43,671 bases of DNA from Beijerinckiaceae bacterium. Lineage in GTDB: Bacteria > Pseudomonadota > Alphaproteobacteria > Rhizobiales > Beijerinckiaceae. Below the pieces are notes generated by a model. That model was given only the letters and a program-made list of their open reading frames with translations. It did not search any database and had not been told where the DNA came from. Location: NCBI GenBank assembly GCA_030684835.1, contig JAUXWZ010000111.1, forward strand, positions 1 through 43,671, in the 5' to 3' direction. Made by a program: the position numbers and the translations under genes. This document shows positions 7,375-15,643 of the stretch, in pieces. Position 1 is the first letter of the stretch; the number at the start of each line of letters is the position of its first letter.

Positions 7375-7764
7375 TCAGAGCACGGTGATCGTAACGCTCG
7401 ACAATCCGGCTAGACCCAGAGAGTGCGCAGAGGCGCGGGACAAATCGATGATTCGCCCACGAATGAATGGGCCCCGATCATTGATTCTCACGACGACCGA
7501 GCGACCGCTTCGATGGTTCGTTACCCGCACGCGGGTCCCAAAAGGCAGGTGTCGATGCGCTGCCGTCATGACATTTTGATTGAATCTCTCTCCACTGGCG
7601 GTGCGACGGCCATGGAAGCCGGGCCCGTACCAGGACGCCTTGCCTGTTTGTGATACGCCGGGGGAAACTGACGAAGATTGGCTGTCTTTCGACGACGCCT
7701 CAGCTTGAGAAATGAATAAGGCGGTAGCCAATGAAGACGCAAGCGCGATGAGGGTTAACTTCAA
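7375..7764 (-). CDS. rlpA: RlpA-like septal ring lytic transglycosylase family protein
   Basis: This protein has a signal peptide ([20 protein letters not shown], cleavage near AEASS) followed by a double-psi beta-barrel domain of the RlpA type over the rest of the chain. Diagnostic segments are [34 protein letters not shown] and [20 protein letters not shown]. RlpA proteins cleave glycan strands lacking stem peptides at division sites. There is no SPOR domain, as is common in short alphaproteobacterial members. I chose TTG 7764 (129 residues), which has AAGGAAG six bases before it and begins at the signal peptide; a longer form from TTG 7806 (143 residues) is possible. Confidence 0.85.
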   Translation of the reverse strand: MKLTLIALASSLATALFISQAEASSKDSQSSSVSPGVSQTGKASWYGPGFHGRRTASGERFNQNVMTAAHRHLPFGTRVRVTNHRSGRSVVVRINDRGPFIRGRIIDLSRASAHSLGLAGLSSVTITVL

Positions 7765-7921
7765 TAATTGCTTCCTTTGTGATTGATGGGCGCGCACTCC
7801 CAACAAATACTAAGGGCAAGAATATGGCGGCGCCTTCAAACATGGGCGCAAGCGTTTGTTGCCACAGTTTGAACAAACGGACCGGGCGAACGTAACGTTG
7901 ACGGCCCAAAGGCCTGAAATG

Positions 7922-7948
7922 CAAAAGGCCGCCGGGTGAGCGGCGGCC
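7922..7948 (-). terminator. Terminator after the small helix-turn-helix gene
   Basis: GGCCGCCG (7927-7934) and CGGCGGCC (7941-7948) form a perfect 8-bp stem with a six-base loop. On the minus strand it is followed by TTTTG (7922-7926). It lies between the stop at 7972 and rlpA, so it ends the upstream small gene. The + side also has TTATTT, so it may act in both directions. Confidence 0.75.
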
Positions 7949-7971
7949 TTATTTCAATGAACGGCTGATGA

Positions 7972-8223
7972 TTACAGCTGATAGATGTAGGCGCTGGAAA
8001 TGCTGTGCTTGCGCGCAAGATCCGCGACCGGGACACCCTTTTTACGCTCAGCAATCAACATTTTGCGGAACGCCGCGAGATCCTTCCCGCTTCGACGAAC
8101 GCGCTTCGCCTTCGTGGTGGCCTTGCCGTTGCCGGTAGGCGCAGTCTTCGCTTCCGCAAGAATGGCTTGCGCCGCAGAAACGATGGCCTCAAGCTTGCGA
8201 ATTTGCTGATTAGTAAGATTCAT
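7972..8223 (-). CDS. Small basic protein with a helix-turn-helix-like C-terminus
   Basis: This 83-residue, lysine- and arginine-rich protein has an N-terminal helix (LTNQQIRKLEAIVSAAQAIL), a basic linker and a C-terminal KKGVPVADLARKHSISSAYI. The last segment has the form of a helix-turn-helix of the resolvase or transposase type. AAGGAG precedes the ATG and a terminator follows the stop, so it is a single-gene unit. A nucleoid-associated or regulatory role is plausible. It is divergent from the monooxygenase at 8425, whose promoter it could influence, but nothing in the sequence shows that. Confidence 0.65.
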   Translation of the reverse strand: MNLTNQQIRKLEAIVSAAQAILAEAKTAPTGNGKATTKAKRVRRSGKDLAAFRKMLIAERKKGVPVADLARKHSISSAYIYQL

Positions 8224-8424
8224 GCCGAACTCCTTCTGAGCGGCTATTTATATTAAGCGGTCGCGGATTTCAACAGCTTTTACAAAATATCGGTCGAAAA
8301 TCGGATAAATCCGCCGGGGGATAAACTGCTTGCGCATCGGCAAGCCTCGGTTAAAAGCGTTGTTGCGCAAAATAACTGGGATATTCGAGCATTTCCTCGG
8401 TCATCCGGACGTAAGAGAGAGGTT

Positions 8425-10011
8425 ATGAGCAAAAATTACCAAGTAGTTATCGTGGGTGGTGGCCCGGTCGGCGCGGCAATTGCCGTGGAACTGGGAATGC
8501 GGGGTATTTCGTGCGCGCTCGTAGAGAGGCGGCAGACTCTCCCTAATATCCCAAAGGGTCAGAATCTCACCCAGCGAACGCTTGAGCATTTTTACTTTTG
8601 GGGCCTTGCCGACGAGTTGCGTGCGGCCCGAGCCATGCCGCCAGGTTATCCGATTGGCGAAGTGACAGCCTACGGAACGCTCATGAGCGACCACTGGTTC
8701 GCATCGGCAGGCAGAGAGGTTGTCCGCCCCTATTATTTCCAGGACAACGAACGTCTGCCACAATATTCGACGGAAGAGGTTCTGCGTCGAAAGATGGCGA
8801 GCCTTCCATCTGTGAATGACTACTTTGGCTGGACCGCGACCGCGCTTTCACAGGACGCCAACGGCGCGCAAGTCGTCATTGAAAAGACCAGCGGCGAGAA
8901 ATTGACGCTTGAAGCCGATTACATCGTGGGTTGCGACGGCGGCCACTCGATGGTCCGCGACAAGGCCGGAATTGAGCGCCGCGGCACTGACTTCGATCAA
9001 GTCATGTTACTTGCAGTTTTCCGCTCGCGCGAATTGCACGAGGCGCTGGAGCGTTTCCCGCAGCGTTCGACGTATCGGGTCATGCGACCGGAGTTGAATG
9101 GCTATTGGCAATTCTTCGGACGCATTGACGTTGGCGAAGGCTGGTTCTTCCACGCTCCCGTGCCGTCAGAGGCGATGAAGGACAGCAATTTTGATTTTCT
9201 GTCCGTCATTCGTGATTCGGCGGGATTTGATTTTGCATGCGAGATCGATCACGTCGGCTTTTGGGATCTGCGGGTTTCCGTTGCGGAGCGTTACCAGAAT
9301 GGCCGGATTTTCATCGCCGGCGATGCTGCGCACACCCATCCGCCCTACGGCGGCTTTGGCCTGAACAACGGCCTTGAGGACGCAATCAATCTGGCGTGGA
9401 AACTGGCCGCAAGGCTCCAGGGCTGGGGCGGCGACGCGCTGCTTGAGTCCTATTCGCTGGAACGGCGCCCGGTGTTCAGGGACACTGGGGAAGACTTCAT
9501 CGCCCAGCGAATCAAGGCCGACGCTGTCTTCTATGATACGTACAATCCACGCACGGACCTGGCTGCCTTTGAGGCAGCGTGGAATGCGCGCAAAAGCGAA
9601 GGCGGCGCGAGAGCCCAGGCTTACGTTCCAAATTACGCCGGCTCGCCAGTCGTCTATGGTCAGGCAGGAGAGGTCAGCGGAGCCCACGGCGAGCACATGT
9701 TCAAGGCTCGCGCCGGCCACCATTTGAGCCCACAAGTATTATCGAACGGCAAGAACGTATTCGAAATGCTCGACCGCGGTTTCAATCTGCTGGCGTTTGG
9801 CGCTGACGACAGCGATGTAAACCAGATGGTCAACGCTGCGGAGTCACTTTCCATACCGCTAAACGTGGTTCGGGACACAATCAACGACGAGCGCGGCCGA
9901 TACGAGGCGAAACTCGTGCTTGTGCGGCCGGATCAATTTGTGGCCTGGGCAGGCGACGCCGCGCCGTCCGATGCAAAGTCTTTGTTCGCACGAGTCAGCG
10001 GAATAGCCTGA
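8425..10011 (+). CDS. FAD-dependent aromatic monooxygenase (PF01494 type)
   Basis: This 528-residue flavoprotein hydroxylase is of the phenol/MhpA/TfdB class. It has the dinucleotide-binding GGGPVG at residues 11-16, the DG motif in YIVGCDGGHSMVRDKAGIE, and the second FAD motif RIFIAGDAAHTHPPYGGFG at about 292-310. It also has a C-terminal thioredoxin-like domain ending in LVLVRPDQFVAWAG. Such enzymes use NAD(P)H and O2 to hydroxylate an aromatic ring. The nearby decarboxylases and molybdenum hydroxylases suggest a role in aromatic acid or N-heterocycle breakdown; the substrate cannot be read from the sequence. RBS-like AGAGAGG precedes the ATG. A second member of the family is at 23656. Confidence 0.9.
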   Translation: MSKNYQVVIVGGGPVGAAIAVELGMRGISCALVERRQTLPNIPKGQNLTQRTLEHFYFWGLADELRAARAMPPGYPIGEVTAYGTLMSDHWFASAGREVVRPYYFQDNERLPQYSTEEVLRRKMASLPSVNDYFGWTATALSQDANGAQVVIEKTSGEKLTLEADYIVGCDGGHSMVRDKAGIERRGTDFDQVMLLAVFRSRELHEALERFPQRSTYRVMRPELNGYWQFFGRIDVGEGWFFHAPVPSEAMKDSNFDFLSVIRDSAGFDFACEIDHVGFWDLRVSVAERYQNGRIFIAGDAAHTHPPYGGFGLNNGLEDAINLAWKLAARLQGWGGDALLESYSLERRPVFRDTGEDFIAQRIKADAVFYDTYNPRTDLAAFEAAWNARKSEGGARAQAYVPNYAGSPVVYGQAGEVSGAHGEHMFKARAGHHLSPQVLSNGKNVFEMLDRGFNLLAFGADDSDVNQMVNAAESLSIPLNVVRDTINDERGRYEAKLVLVRPDQFVAWAGDAAPSDAKSLFARVSGIA

Positions 10012-10058
10012 AACAAGAAGAGCGACGCAATCGCGCCGCTTCCACGTTGGACGAGACC

Positions 10059-10499
10059 ATGCCGCTTAAAGTGGACCCCATCGAAGATCCAACCGCGCCA
10101 GGCTGCCCATGTTGCAGCGACAGCGGCCTGCGCGGCTTCGTTTACGAAGAGGAGACGCCACACTCGGTCTACTTCGCCGAGTCTGGCGGCATGAGCGCCA
10201 ATCCGGTTGTGCTGATTGGCATCGCACTGGGTCGCTGGGCTTCTGACGCCCCGGCGACGGAGCGCGCCTGCTTCGTCTTTGCATGCAGCAAAAGCGAAGC
10301 GGGTCTTGTGGCGAAACCAACGATCCCGTATTTGCTCTCTTTCCCCGAGTTCAAGCAATTGGGCGTCGCCGTTGAACCTGATGACGCACAAACCCACGCG
10401 CTGCATGGGCAGGTCCGTGAAACGCTCGCCGCGATCATCGCTCAGGACCATCGGCTCGCGCATCTGCGCAGCGGGCGCCAGCGATTTGTTGTGGATTGA
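10059..10499 (+). CDS. Hypothetical protein with an N-terminal CPCC motif
   Basis: This 146-residue soluble protein begins soon after the monooxygenase stop. Near the N-terminus GCPCCSDSGLRGFVY resembles a zinc-finger or redox CxCC cluster; the rest has no motif I recognise. The start is uncertain: ATG 10059 is used, while TTG 10047 adds four residues. It may be co-transcribed with the monooxygenase, since the 47-base gap holds no terminator. It could be an accessory protein of that enzyme, but this is inference from position alone. Confidence 0.55.
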   Translation: MPLKVDPIEDPTAPGCPCCSDSGLRGFVYEEETPHSVYFAESGGMSANPVVLIGIALGRWASDAPATERACFVFACSKSEAGLVAKPTIPYLLSFPEFKQLGVAVEPDDAQTHALHGQVRETLAAIIAQDHRLAHLRSGRQRFVVD

Positions 10500-10706
10500 T
10501 CGCCAAACAGCCAACCTTCGTTTCATATGGCGGAACGGTTAAGCTGTATGTGAAGCAAAGGTTAAGACAATTTGATCGCAAGCCTTGAGCCTGCGCCTGT
10601 GCGCCGCTATGTACGCTCCATCAGGTCAGCGTCACGCGTATCCGCAAGACGATAAAATCTGTGCGCGCTGGCGAAGGGCGCGAGAACAAGAAACAAGGAG
10701 AGGGGA

Positions 10707-11711
10707 ATGAACATCAACCTCAGCAAAACAATGCTGGCGGCAACCGCCGCTACAGCTTTAATGGCCGGCGCCGTACACGCGCAGGAGAAACCCTTCAACA
10801 TCTACATCGGCTATTCCGCTGGGGGCGGTTATGACGTGTACGGTCGCACTCTCGCCCGGCACATCAACAAGCACCTGCCGGGCAACCCGAACGTTGTTGT
10901 CAACAACATGCCGGGCGCAGGCTCCATGCGCCTTGCTAACTGGCTCTACAATGTCGCGCCCAAGGACGGCAACAACATGGGTATTTTCGCCCGTGGCATC
11001 GCCTTCGACACGCTTCTGGGCCAGCCCGGCGCACAGTTTGATGCAACCAAGTTCGCCTGGATTGGCAGCGCGAACGACGAAGTCAGCGTTTGCGTCGCTT
11101 GGCACACCAGCGGCGTAACGAAATTCGAGCAAGTTCTGGAGAAGGAGCTCGTCGTCGGCGGCACGGGCGGCAGCGCCGACACCGACCAGTTTCCGAAAGT
11201 GTTCAACAGCGTGCTCGGCGCGAAGATGAAGATTGTCGCCGGTTATCCGGGCGGCAACGACATCAACCTCGCCATGGAGCGAGGCGAAGTGTCCGGTCGC
11301 TGCGGCTGGTCCTGGTCGTCCGTCATCACAACGCAGCCCGGCTGGCTGAAGGAAAAGAAGATCAACGTGCTCGTTCAGCTGTCGCTGGAAAAGCACGCGG
11401 ACCTTCCCGACGTGCCGATCATTACCGACTTCGCCAAGGATGACATCACGCGCGGTGTTTTCAGGCTGGTGTTCGCCCGCCAGGTGATGGGCCGTCCGTT
11501 CGCAGCGCCTCCAGGAACGCCGCCCGAACGCGTCGAGGTCATTCGCAAGGCCTTCATGGCGACATTGAAGGACCCCCAGCTTCTTGCAGAGGCCGATAAG
11601 GCGCAATTGGAAATCACGCCCGTTTCCGGTGATGTGGTGCAGAAACTGGTTCAGGAGGCCTATTCGATGCCTCCCGAAGTCATAAAGCGCACAATCGAAG
11701 CGCTTCGCTAA
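10707..11711 (+). CDS. Tripartite tricarboxylate transporter (Bug/TctC) substrate-binding protein
   Basis: This 334-residue periplasmic binding protein has a signal peptide (MLAATAATALMAGAVHAQ) and the Bug-family openings YIGYSAGGGYDVYGRTLARH and NNMPGAGSMRLANWLYN. Bug proteins bind carboxylates, including aromatic acids, for TctAB-type transporters or act as orphan sensors. No membrane subunit (TctA/TctB) is in the window. AGGAGAGGGG precedes the ATG and a strong terminator follows, so it is transcribed alone or with the genes before it. A paralogue is at 40347. Its place beside catabolic enzymes suggests it binds the pathway's substrate. Confidence 0.9.
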   Translation: MNINLSKTMLAATAATALMAGAVHAQEKPFNIYIGYSAGGGYDVYGRTLARHINKHLPGNPNVVVNNMPGAGSMRLANWLYNVAPKDGNNMGIFARGIAFDTLLGQPGAQFDATKFAWIGSANDEVSVCVAWHTSGVTKFEQVLEKELVVGGTGGSADTDQFPKVFNSVLGAKMKIVAGYPGGNDINLAMERGEVSGRCGWSWSSVITTQPGWLKEKKINVLVQLSLEKHADLPDVPIITDFAKDDITRGVFRLVFARQVMGRPFAAPPGTPPERVEVIRKAFMATLKDPQLLAEADKAQLEITPVSGDVVQKLVQEAYSMPPEVIKRTIEALR

Positions 11712-11720
11712 CGCAATCAA

Positions 11721-11745
11721 GGCCCCGGCATCCCCGGGGCCTTTT
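11721..11745 (+). terminator. Terminator after the first Bug-type gene
   Basis: GGCCCCGG and CCGGGGCC form a stem (11721-11741) followed by TTTTC. It lies ten bases past the stop and separates the binding protein from the ThDP enzyme gene. Confidence 0.8.
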
Positions 11746-11795
11746 CAATTCGGGGAGAAGGCGTTTACATTCCCTGAGAACAGCAGGAGGGAACC

Positions 11796-13571
11796 ATGAC
11801 CGAAGAAAACGATCGCACGAAGAATGTCGTGCACAATTATCGTGGCTGGCAGTCCGATGTCATCGTCGACCTGATCAAGCAGTACGATTTTGAATTCATC
11901 GCGCTGAACCCGGGCGCCAGCTTCCGCGGATTGCACGATTCACTCATCAATTACGGCAAGAACGACCCGCAGATGATGCTCTGCAACCACGAGGAAATCG
12001 CGGTTCAGATCGCGCACGGCTACGCCAAGGCGACAGGCAAGCCGATGGCTGTGATCCTGCACAATCTCGTAGGCCTGCTGCACGCCTGCATGGCGATCTA
12101 CTACGCTTACATCGACCGCGTGCCGATCTTCATCATGGGCGCCACCGGCCCCATGGACGAAGGCAAGCGCCGCCCGCACATCGACTGGACGCACACCGCG
12201 CTGGTGCAGGGCAACGCGGTTCGTGACTACGTGAAATGGGATTACCAGCCCACCGCCATCGAAGGCGTGCCGGAGAGCTTCGCCCGCGCCTACTCGATCA
12301 TGACCACGCAGCCGCCAGGCCCCATCTACATGTGCTACGACGCCGCCTTGCAGGAAGCGCCGCTCACCAAGGATGTGCCCCTGCCCCCGCGCAGTAGCGT
12401 CTCGACGCCCTCGCCCATGATGCCCGACCCGCGCGCCATCGAGGCGATCGCGGAGAAGTTGATCGCCGCCGACAAGCCAATGTTGCTGGCCGAATACGCC
12501 GGCCGCCGGCCCCTCGGCTTCGAGAACAACGTGAAGCTTGCCGAACTGGTCGGCGCAGGCTGCTGGGACATCGCCAACGCGCTGAACTTCCCCAACAAGC
12601 ATCCCCTGTCCATGAGCATGGACAAGGGCGCGCTCAAGGGCGTTGACCTCGTTGTTGGCCTCGACATCAAGGACTGGGAAAAGTCCACCCACGAGCTCAA
12701 CTCGACCGACCGCAAGATCACGCCTCTCGTGAATGCAGATTGCGACTGGGTTGAAATTGGCTTCGCTGAACTGGGCATCAGCAAGTGGTCGATGGATTAT
12801 TGCCGCATGCAACCCTGCAGTGTCCGCGCTTTGGGCGACACGGCGCTGGGCGTCCCCGCTCTCATAGAGACGCTGGAAAAGCGCATCGGCGGCGATGCGA
12901 AGCTGCAAAAGAAGATTACCGAACGCAAGCTGCACATCGGTAAGCGTCACGACGAGACGTGGGCGAAATGGCAGGAAGACCAGCGCAAGGACTGGGACGC
13001 ATCGCCCATGACATCCGCTCGGCTGGCGCATGAAGTGTGGGACGTTATCAAGGACGAAGACTGGGTGCTCACGGCCAACACGCTGAAGCACGGCGTGCGC
13101 AAGGTTTGGGACTTCGACAAGCCCTACCGCCACCCTGGCATTGAACTTGGCACCTCGACGCAAATCGGCATGTCGATCGGCGTTGCGCTGGCGCACAAGA
13201 AGCATGGCCGCCTAGTGGTCGATCTTCAGCCAGACGGCGACCTGATGTTCGACGCTGGCGCGCTCTGGATTTTGGCCAAGTACGAAATCCCGATGCTCAT
13301 CGTGATGTACAACAACCGCGCCTATTACAACGACTGGGAGCACCAGATCCGTATGGCGCGCCTGCGCGGCACGGACATGGACAAGGCGCACATCGGCATG
13401 GACCTTTTTGGTCCCGAGCCAGACTTCGGCGCGCTCGCCCGCTCCATGGGTGTGTGGGGCGAAGGCCCGATCGAAAACCCGAAAGACGTGCGCGGCGCGC
13501 TGCAGCGCGCCCTTGAGGTCGTCAAATCGGGCAAGCCGGCGCTGATCGACACGGTGACGCAGCACCGCTGA
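11796..13571 (+). CDS. Thiamine diphosphate-dependent enzyme (acetolactate synthase/benzoylformate decarboxylase superfamily)
   Basis: This 591-residue ThDP enzyme has three domains. The N-terminal pyrimidine-binding domain carries the catalytic glutamate (Glu66 in CNHEEIAVQIAHGYAKATGK). A central domain spans roughly 200-340. The C-terminal pyrophosphate-binding domain has the metal motif DGD at 480-482 and NN at 506-507. Members decarboxylate 2-oxo acids or join C2 units. There is no sign of an FAD-binding acetolactate synthase context and no small subunit gene, so a 2-oxo acid decarboxylase or a C-C lyase acting on a pathway intermediate is likelier than valine synthesis. GCAGGAGGGAA precedes the ATG and a terminator follows. 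Confidence 0.85.
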   Translation: MTEENDRTKNVVHNYRGWQSDVIVDLIKQYDFEFIALNPGASFRGLHDSLINYGKNDPQMMLCNHEEIAVQIAHGYAKATGKPMAVILHNLVGLLHACMAIYYAYIDRVPIFIMGATGPMDEGKRRPHIDWTHTALVQGNAVRDYVKWDYQPTAIEGVPESFARAYSIMTTQPPGPIYMCYDAALQEAPLTKDVPLPPRSSVSTPSPMMPDPRAIEAIAEKLIAADKPMLLAEYAGRRPLGFENNVKLAELVGAGCWDIANALNFPNKHPLSMSMDKGALKGVDLVVGLDIKDWEKSTHELNSTDRKITPLVNADCDWVEIGFAELGISKWSMDYCRMQPCSVRALGDTALGVPALIETLEKRIGGDAKLQKKITERKLHIGKRHDETWAKWQEDQRKDWDASPMTSARLAHEVWDVIKDEDWVLTANTLKHGVRKVWDFDKPYRHPGIELGTSTQIGMSIGVALAHKKHGRLVVDLQPDGDLMFDAGALWILAKYEIPMLIVMYNNRAYYNDWEHQIRMARLRGTDMDKAHIGMDLFGPEPDFGALARSMGVWGEGPIENPKDVRGALQRALEVVKSGKPALIDTVTQHR

Positions 13572-13585
13572 TAAAAGCCGTCTCC

Positions 13586-13625
13586 AAAAAAAAGCCCGGC
13601 CGCAAGGCCGGGCTTTCTACTTTTG
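13586..13625. terminator. Bidirectional terminator between convergent genes
   Basis: GCCCGGCC and GGCCGGGC flank a GCAA loop (13594-13613). Eight A on the left and TTTCTACTTTT on the right give a T-rich tail in both directions. It serves both the ThDP enzyme gene (+) and the decarboxylase-like gene ending at 13637 (-). Confidence 0.9.
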
Positions 13626-13636
13626 AAGATGAATTT

Positions 13637-14626
13637 TTAGACGATAACCTTCGTCATGATGCCAGCGGGAAAAATATCTTCCGGCTTCATGTGCTTGTGC
13701 GCGATGCCCTGCTGATAAGTATAAAGGAGCATCTGCTCCCACGTCGCACGGTTCTCCTCGATGCCGTAGGGGAACGTGTCGCCGCCAAACATGTCGCGCA
13801 TCTTGCGCGCGTAAGTGGGCAACCACGCGAGCGGATAACGCGATACGGCGGGATCGAACAGTCGTTCAAGGCTGCGGCGCTTGGATTCCTGGAACGCGTT
13901 CATCAGATTGCGCGCCACCCACGGATTTTCGTCGATGATGTGCTTTTGCACCGCGATGATGTGCATGATCGGCCACACCTTCGTGCGCGCGAAATATTCC
14001 TCTTCCATGCCCAGATAATCGGGATAGAGGCGCTCTACATCCGGATGGCCCTCCAGGAAGCACGTCGGCGGGCGCGCGATGATGGCGCAATCGATTTCGC
14101 CAGACGCCAGCATTTCCGACAGGGACTTGTCAGTCACGCGCGTGAGCTGCATGCCTTCAGGCAAGCTCAATTCCACCTTCTCGGCGCGGCCCGGCGAATT
14201 GGCGCCAGCCTGATACCAATGCACGTCTGTCAGCTTGACGCCGCAATCGTTGTGCATCCAGCCGCGCATGTAAACGGCTGCAGAATGGGCCCACTCAGGC
14301 GAACCGACGCGCTTGCCCTTGAGGTCCTGCACTGTTTTGATCTTCGCGTTCTTGTTCACGTAGAACGACGAAAAGCGGAAGAGACGCGAGCAAACGATCG
14401 GCAAGCCAATCACGTCCGGATTTTCGCGCGACACTTGCGTCGTGAACTTCGCGAAGCTCAACTCGGACACGTCGAACTCGCGGTTCGCGGTGAAGCGCGC
14501 AAAGCACTCGTGGTGGCCGAGGTTCAGCCAATTGTGGTCAATGCCCTCTGCCCGCACTTCCCCCGTGCGAAAGTCGCGGAAGTGATCGTAGTCGGTCGTC
14601 GCAATAGACAGCTTGAGCTTGCTCAT
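13637..14626 (-). CDS. 4,5-dihydroxyphthalate decarboxylase family protein (copy 1)
   Basis: This 329-residue protein has a periplasmic-binding-protein fold but no signal peptide (starts MSKLKLSIATTDYDHFRDFR). That is the form of the Pht5/4,5-dihydroxyphthalate decarboxylase family, cytoplasmic enzymes built on a binding-protein scaffold. Family-like segments include FDVSELSFAKF, DLKGKRVGSPEWAHSAAVYM and SGEIDCAIIARPP. Known members remove CO2 from a dihydroxylated phthalate. This gene ends a leftward four-gene operon (SDR, molybdenum hydroxylase, amidohydrolase, this gene), 30 bases after the amidohydrolase, before a strong terminator. Transport use cannot be excluded, since the fold is shared with binding proteins. 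A second copy is at 26098. Confidence 0.75.
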   Translation of the reverse strand: MSKLKLSIATTDYDHFRDFRTGEVRAEGIDHNWLNLGHHECFARFTANREFDVSELSFAKFTTQVSRENPDVIGLPIVCSRLFRFSSFYVNKNAKIKTVQDLKGKRVGSPEWAHSAAVYMRGWMHNDCGVKLTDVHWYQAGANSPGRAEKVELSLPEGMQLTRVTDKSLSEMLASGEIDCAIIARPPTCFLEGHPDVERLYPDYLGMEEEYFARTKVWPIMHIIAVQKHIIDENPWVARNLMNAFQESKRRSLERLFDPAVSRYPLAWLPTYARKMRDMFGGDTFPYGIEENRATWEQMLLYTYQQGIAHKHMKPEDIFPAGIMTKVIV

Positions 14627-14656
14627 CGTGTTTCCTTTCTCCTGTTTGTCGTTATC

Positions 14657-15643
14657 CTAAAGCTTCAGAAGCCGCTTGGCGTTTCCGGCCGTGATCTTTT
14701 CCATGTCGCTAGGAGACAGTCCAAGGTCACCAAGAGCCGCAATCGTTTCCTTGATTGGCGCAAACGGAGAATCCGTCGAGAAGACGACATGATCCGCACC
14801 GAAAAACTTGAGCCCGCTGTGCAGGCCCGTCGAAGCGCCAAACATTGCAGTGTCGCCATAAAAGCGGCGGAAGTATTCGAGATGCGGGCGCTTCAGCGAC
14901 GGCAGGACGTTAGAATAATCTTCATCCAGCGTGCGCCCGCCCAACACGTCAAGGCCAGGCCCGACGCGGCCGTCGAAATACGGGATCATACCCCCGCAAT
15001 GATGGGTGATGATGTTGAGGTCCGGATAGCGATCGAGCAGACCTGAAAACACGATGCGCGCCATCGCAACCGACGTTTCATATGGCCAGCCAAAGCACCA
15101 CCACATTTCAAAGCGCGACTTCTCTTCCCCCGCGTAGTCGGTCATGTCGGAGGTGCGGGCGGGATGCAGCCAGATGGGCAAATCGTGCCGCGCCATCGCG
15201 GCGAATACGGGCTCGTACTCGGGCAGATCTAGCGGCTTGCCTGCGACATTCGTGAAGATCTGAACGCCGCGAGCGCCCAGCTGCGTGATCGCGCGTTCGA
15301 TTTCAGCCAGCGCGCCGTCCATGTCCAGCATCGAGATGGAGGCGACGAATGCGGGAAAGCGATCAGGATATTTCGCGCAGATTTCCGTCATGCCATCGTT
15401 GCCGATCGCGGCAAGGCGGCGCGCGTCTTCCGGCCCGCAAACGTCTTCAAGCGGCGGGTTGGGCAACGAGATGACTTGCGCATAATCCGCGCCAGCGCCA
15501 TCCATCAGGCGAAAGCGCACGTCGAGATCATGGATCGGCTTCACATTGCGCATGCGCCCGCCGATGTTCCCGAGCTTTGGCGATGTCTTCGTCAACTCGT
15601 CGAAGAAACGCGGTGGCATAATATGGGTGTAAATGTCGATCAT
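14657..15643 (-). CDS. ACMSD-type amidohydrolase-superfamily decarboxylase or hydrolase
   Basis: This 328-residue amidohydrolase-2 family protein belongs with ACMSD, gamma-resorcylate and 5-carboxyvanillate decarboxylases. Metal-site segments visible are the N-terminal IDIYTHIMPP, WLHPARTSD, IITHHCGGMIPYFDGR and FSTDSPF. The N-terminal HxH is YTH here (Tyr5, His7), a variant in which the first histidine is replaced. Such enzymes are zinc- or manganese-dependent and usually nonoxidative decarboxylases. PicC of picolinate breakdown is a member. The ATG overlaps the stop of the molybdenum hydroxylase gene (ATGA), implying tight co-expression with a ring hydroxylase. Confidence 0.85.
   Translation of the reverse strand: MIDIYTHIMPPRFFDELTKTSPKLGNIGGRMRNVKPIHDLDVRFRLMDGAGADYAQVISLPNPPLEDVCGPEDARRLAAIGNDGMTEICAKYPDRFPAFVASISMLDMDGALAEIERAITQLGARGVQIFTNVAGKPLDLPEYEPVFAAMARHDLPIWLHPARTSDMTDYAGEEKSRFEMWWCFGWPYETSVAMARIVFSGLLDRYPDLNIITHHCGGMIPYFDGRVGPGLDVLGGRTLDEDYSNVLPSLKRPHLEYFRRFYGDTAMFGASTGLHSGLKFFGADHVVFSTDSPFAPIKETIAALGDLGLSPSDMEKITAGNAKRLLKL

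Noticed and set aside
11940-13205. Long minus-strand open frame (421 codons) against the ThDP enzyme gene
   Set aside because: It is a shadow frame in GC-rich DNA: low-complexity residues, no family motif, and the + strand protein has clear ThDP motifs.
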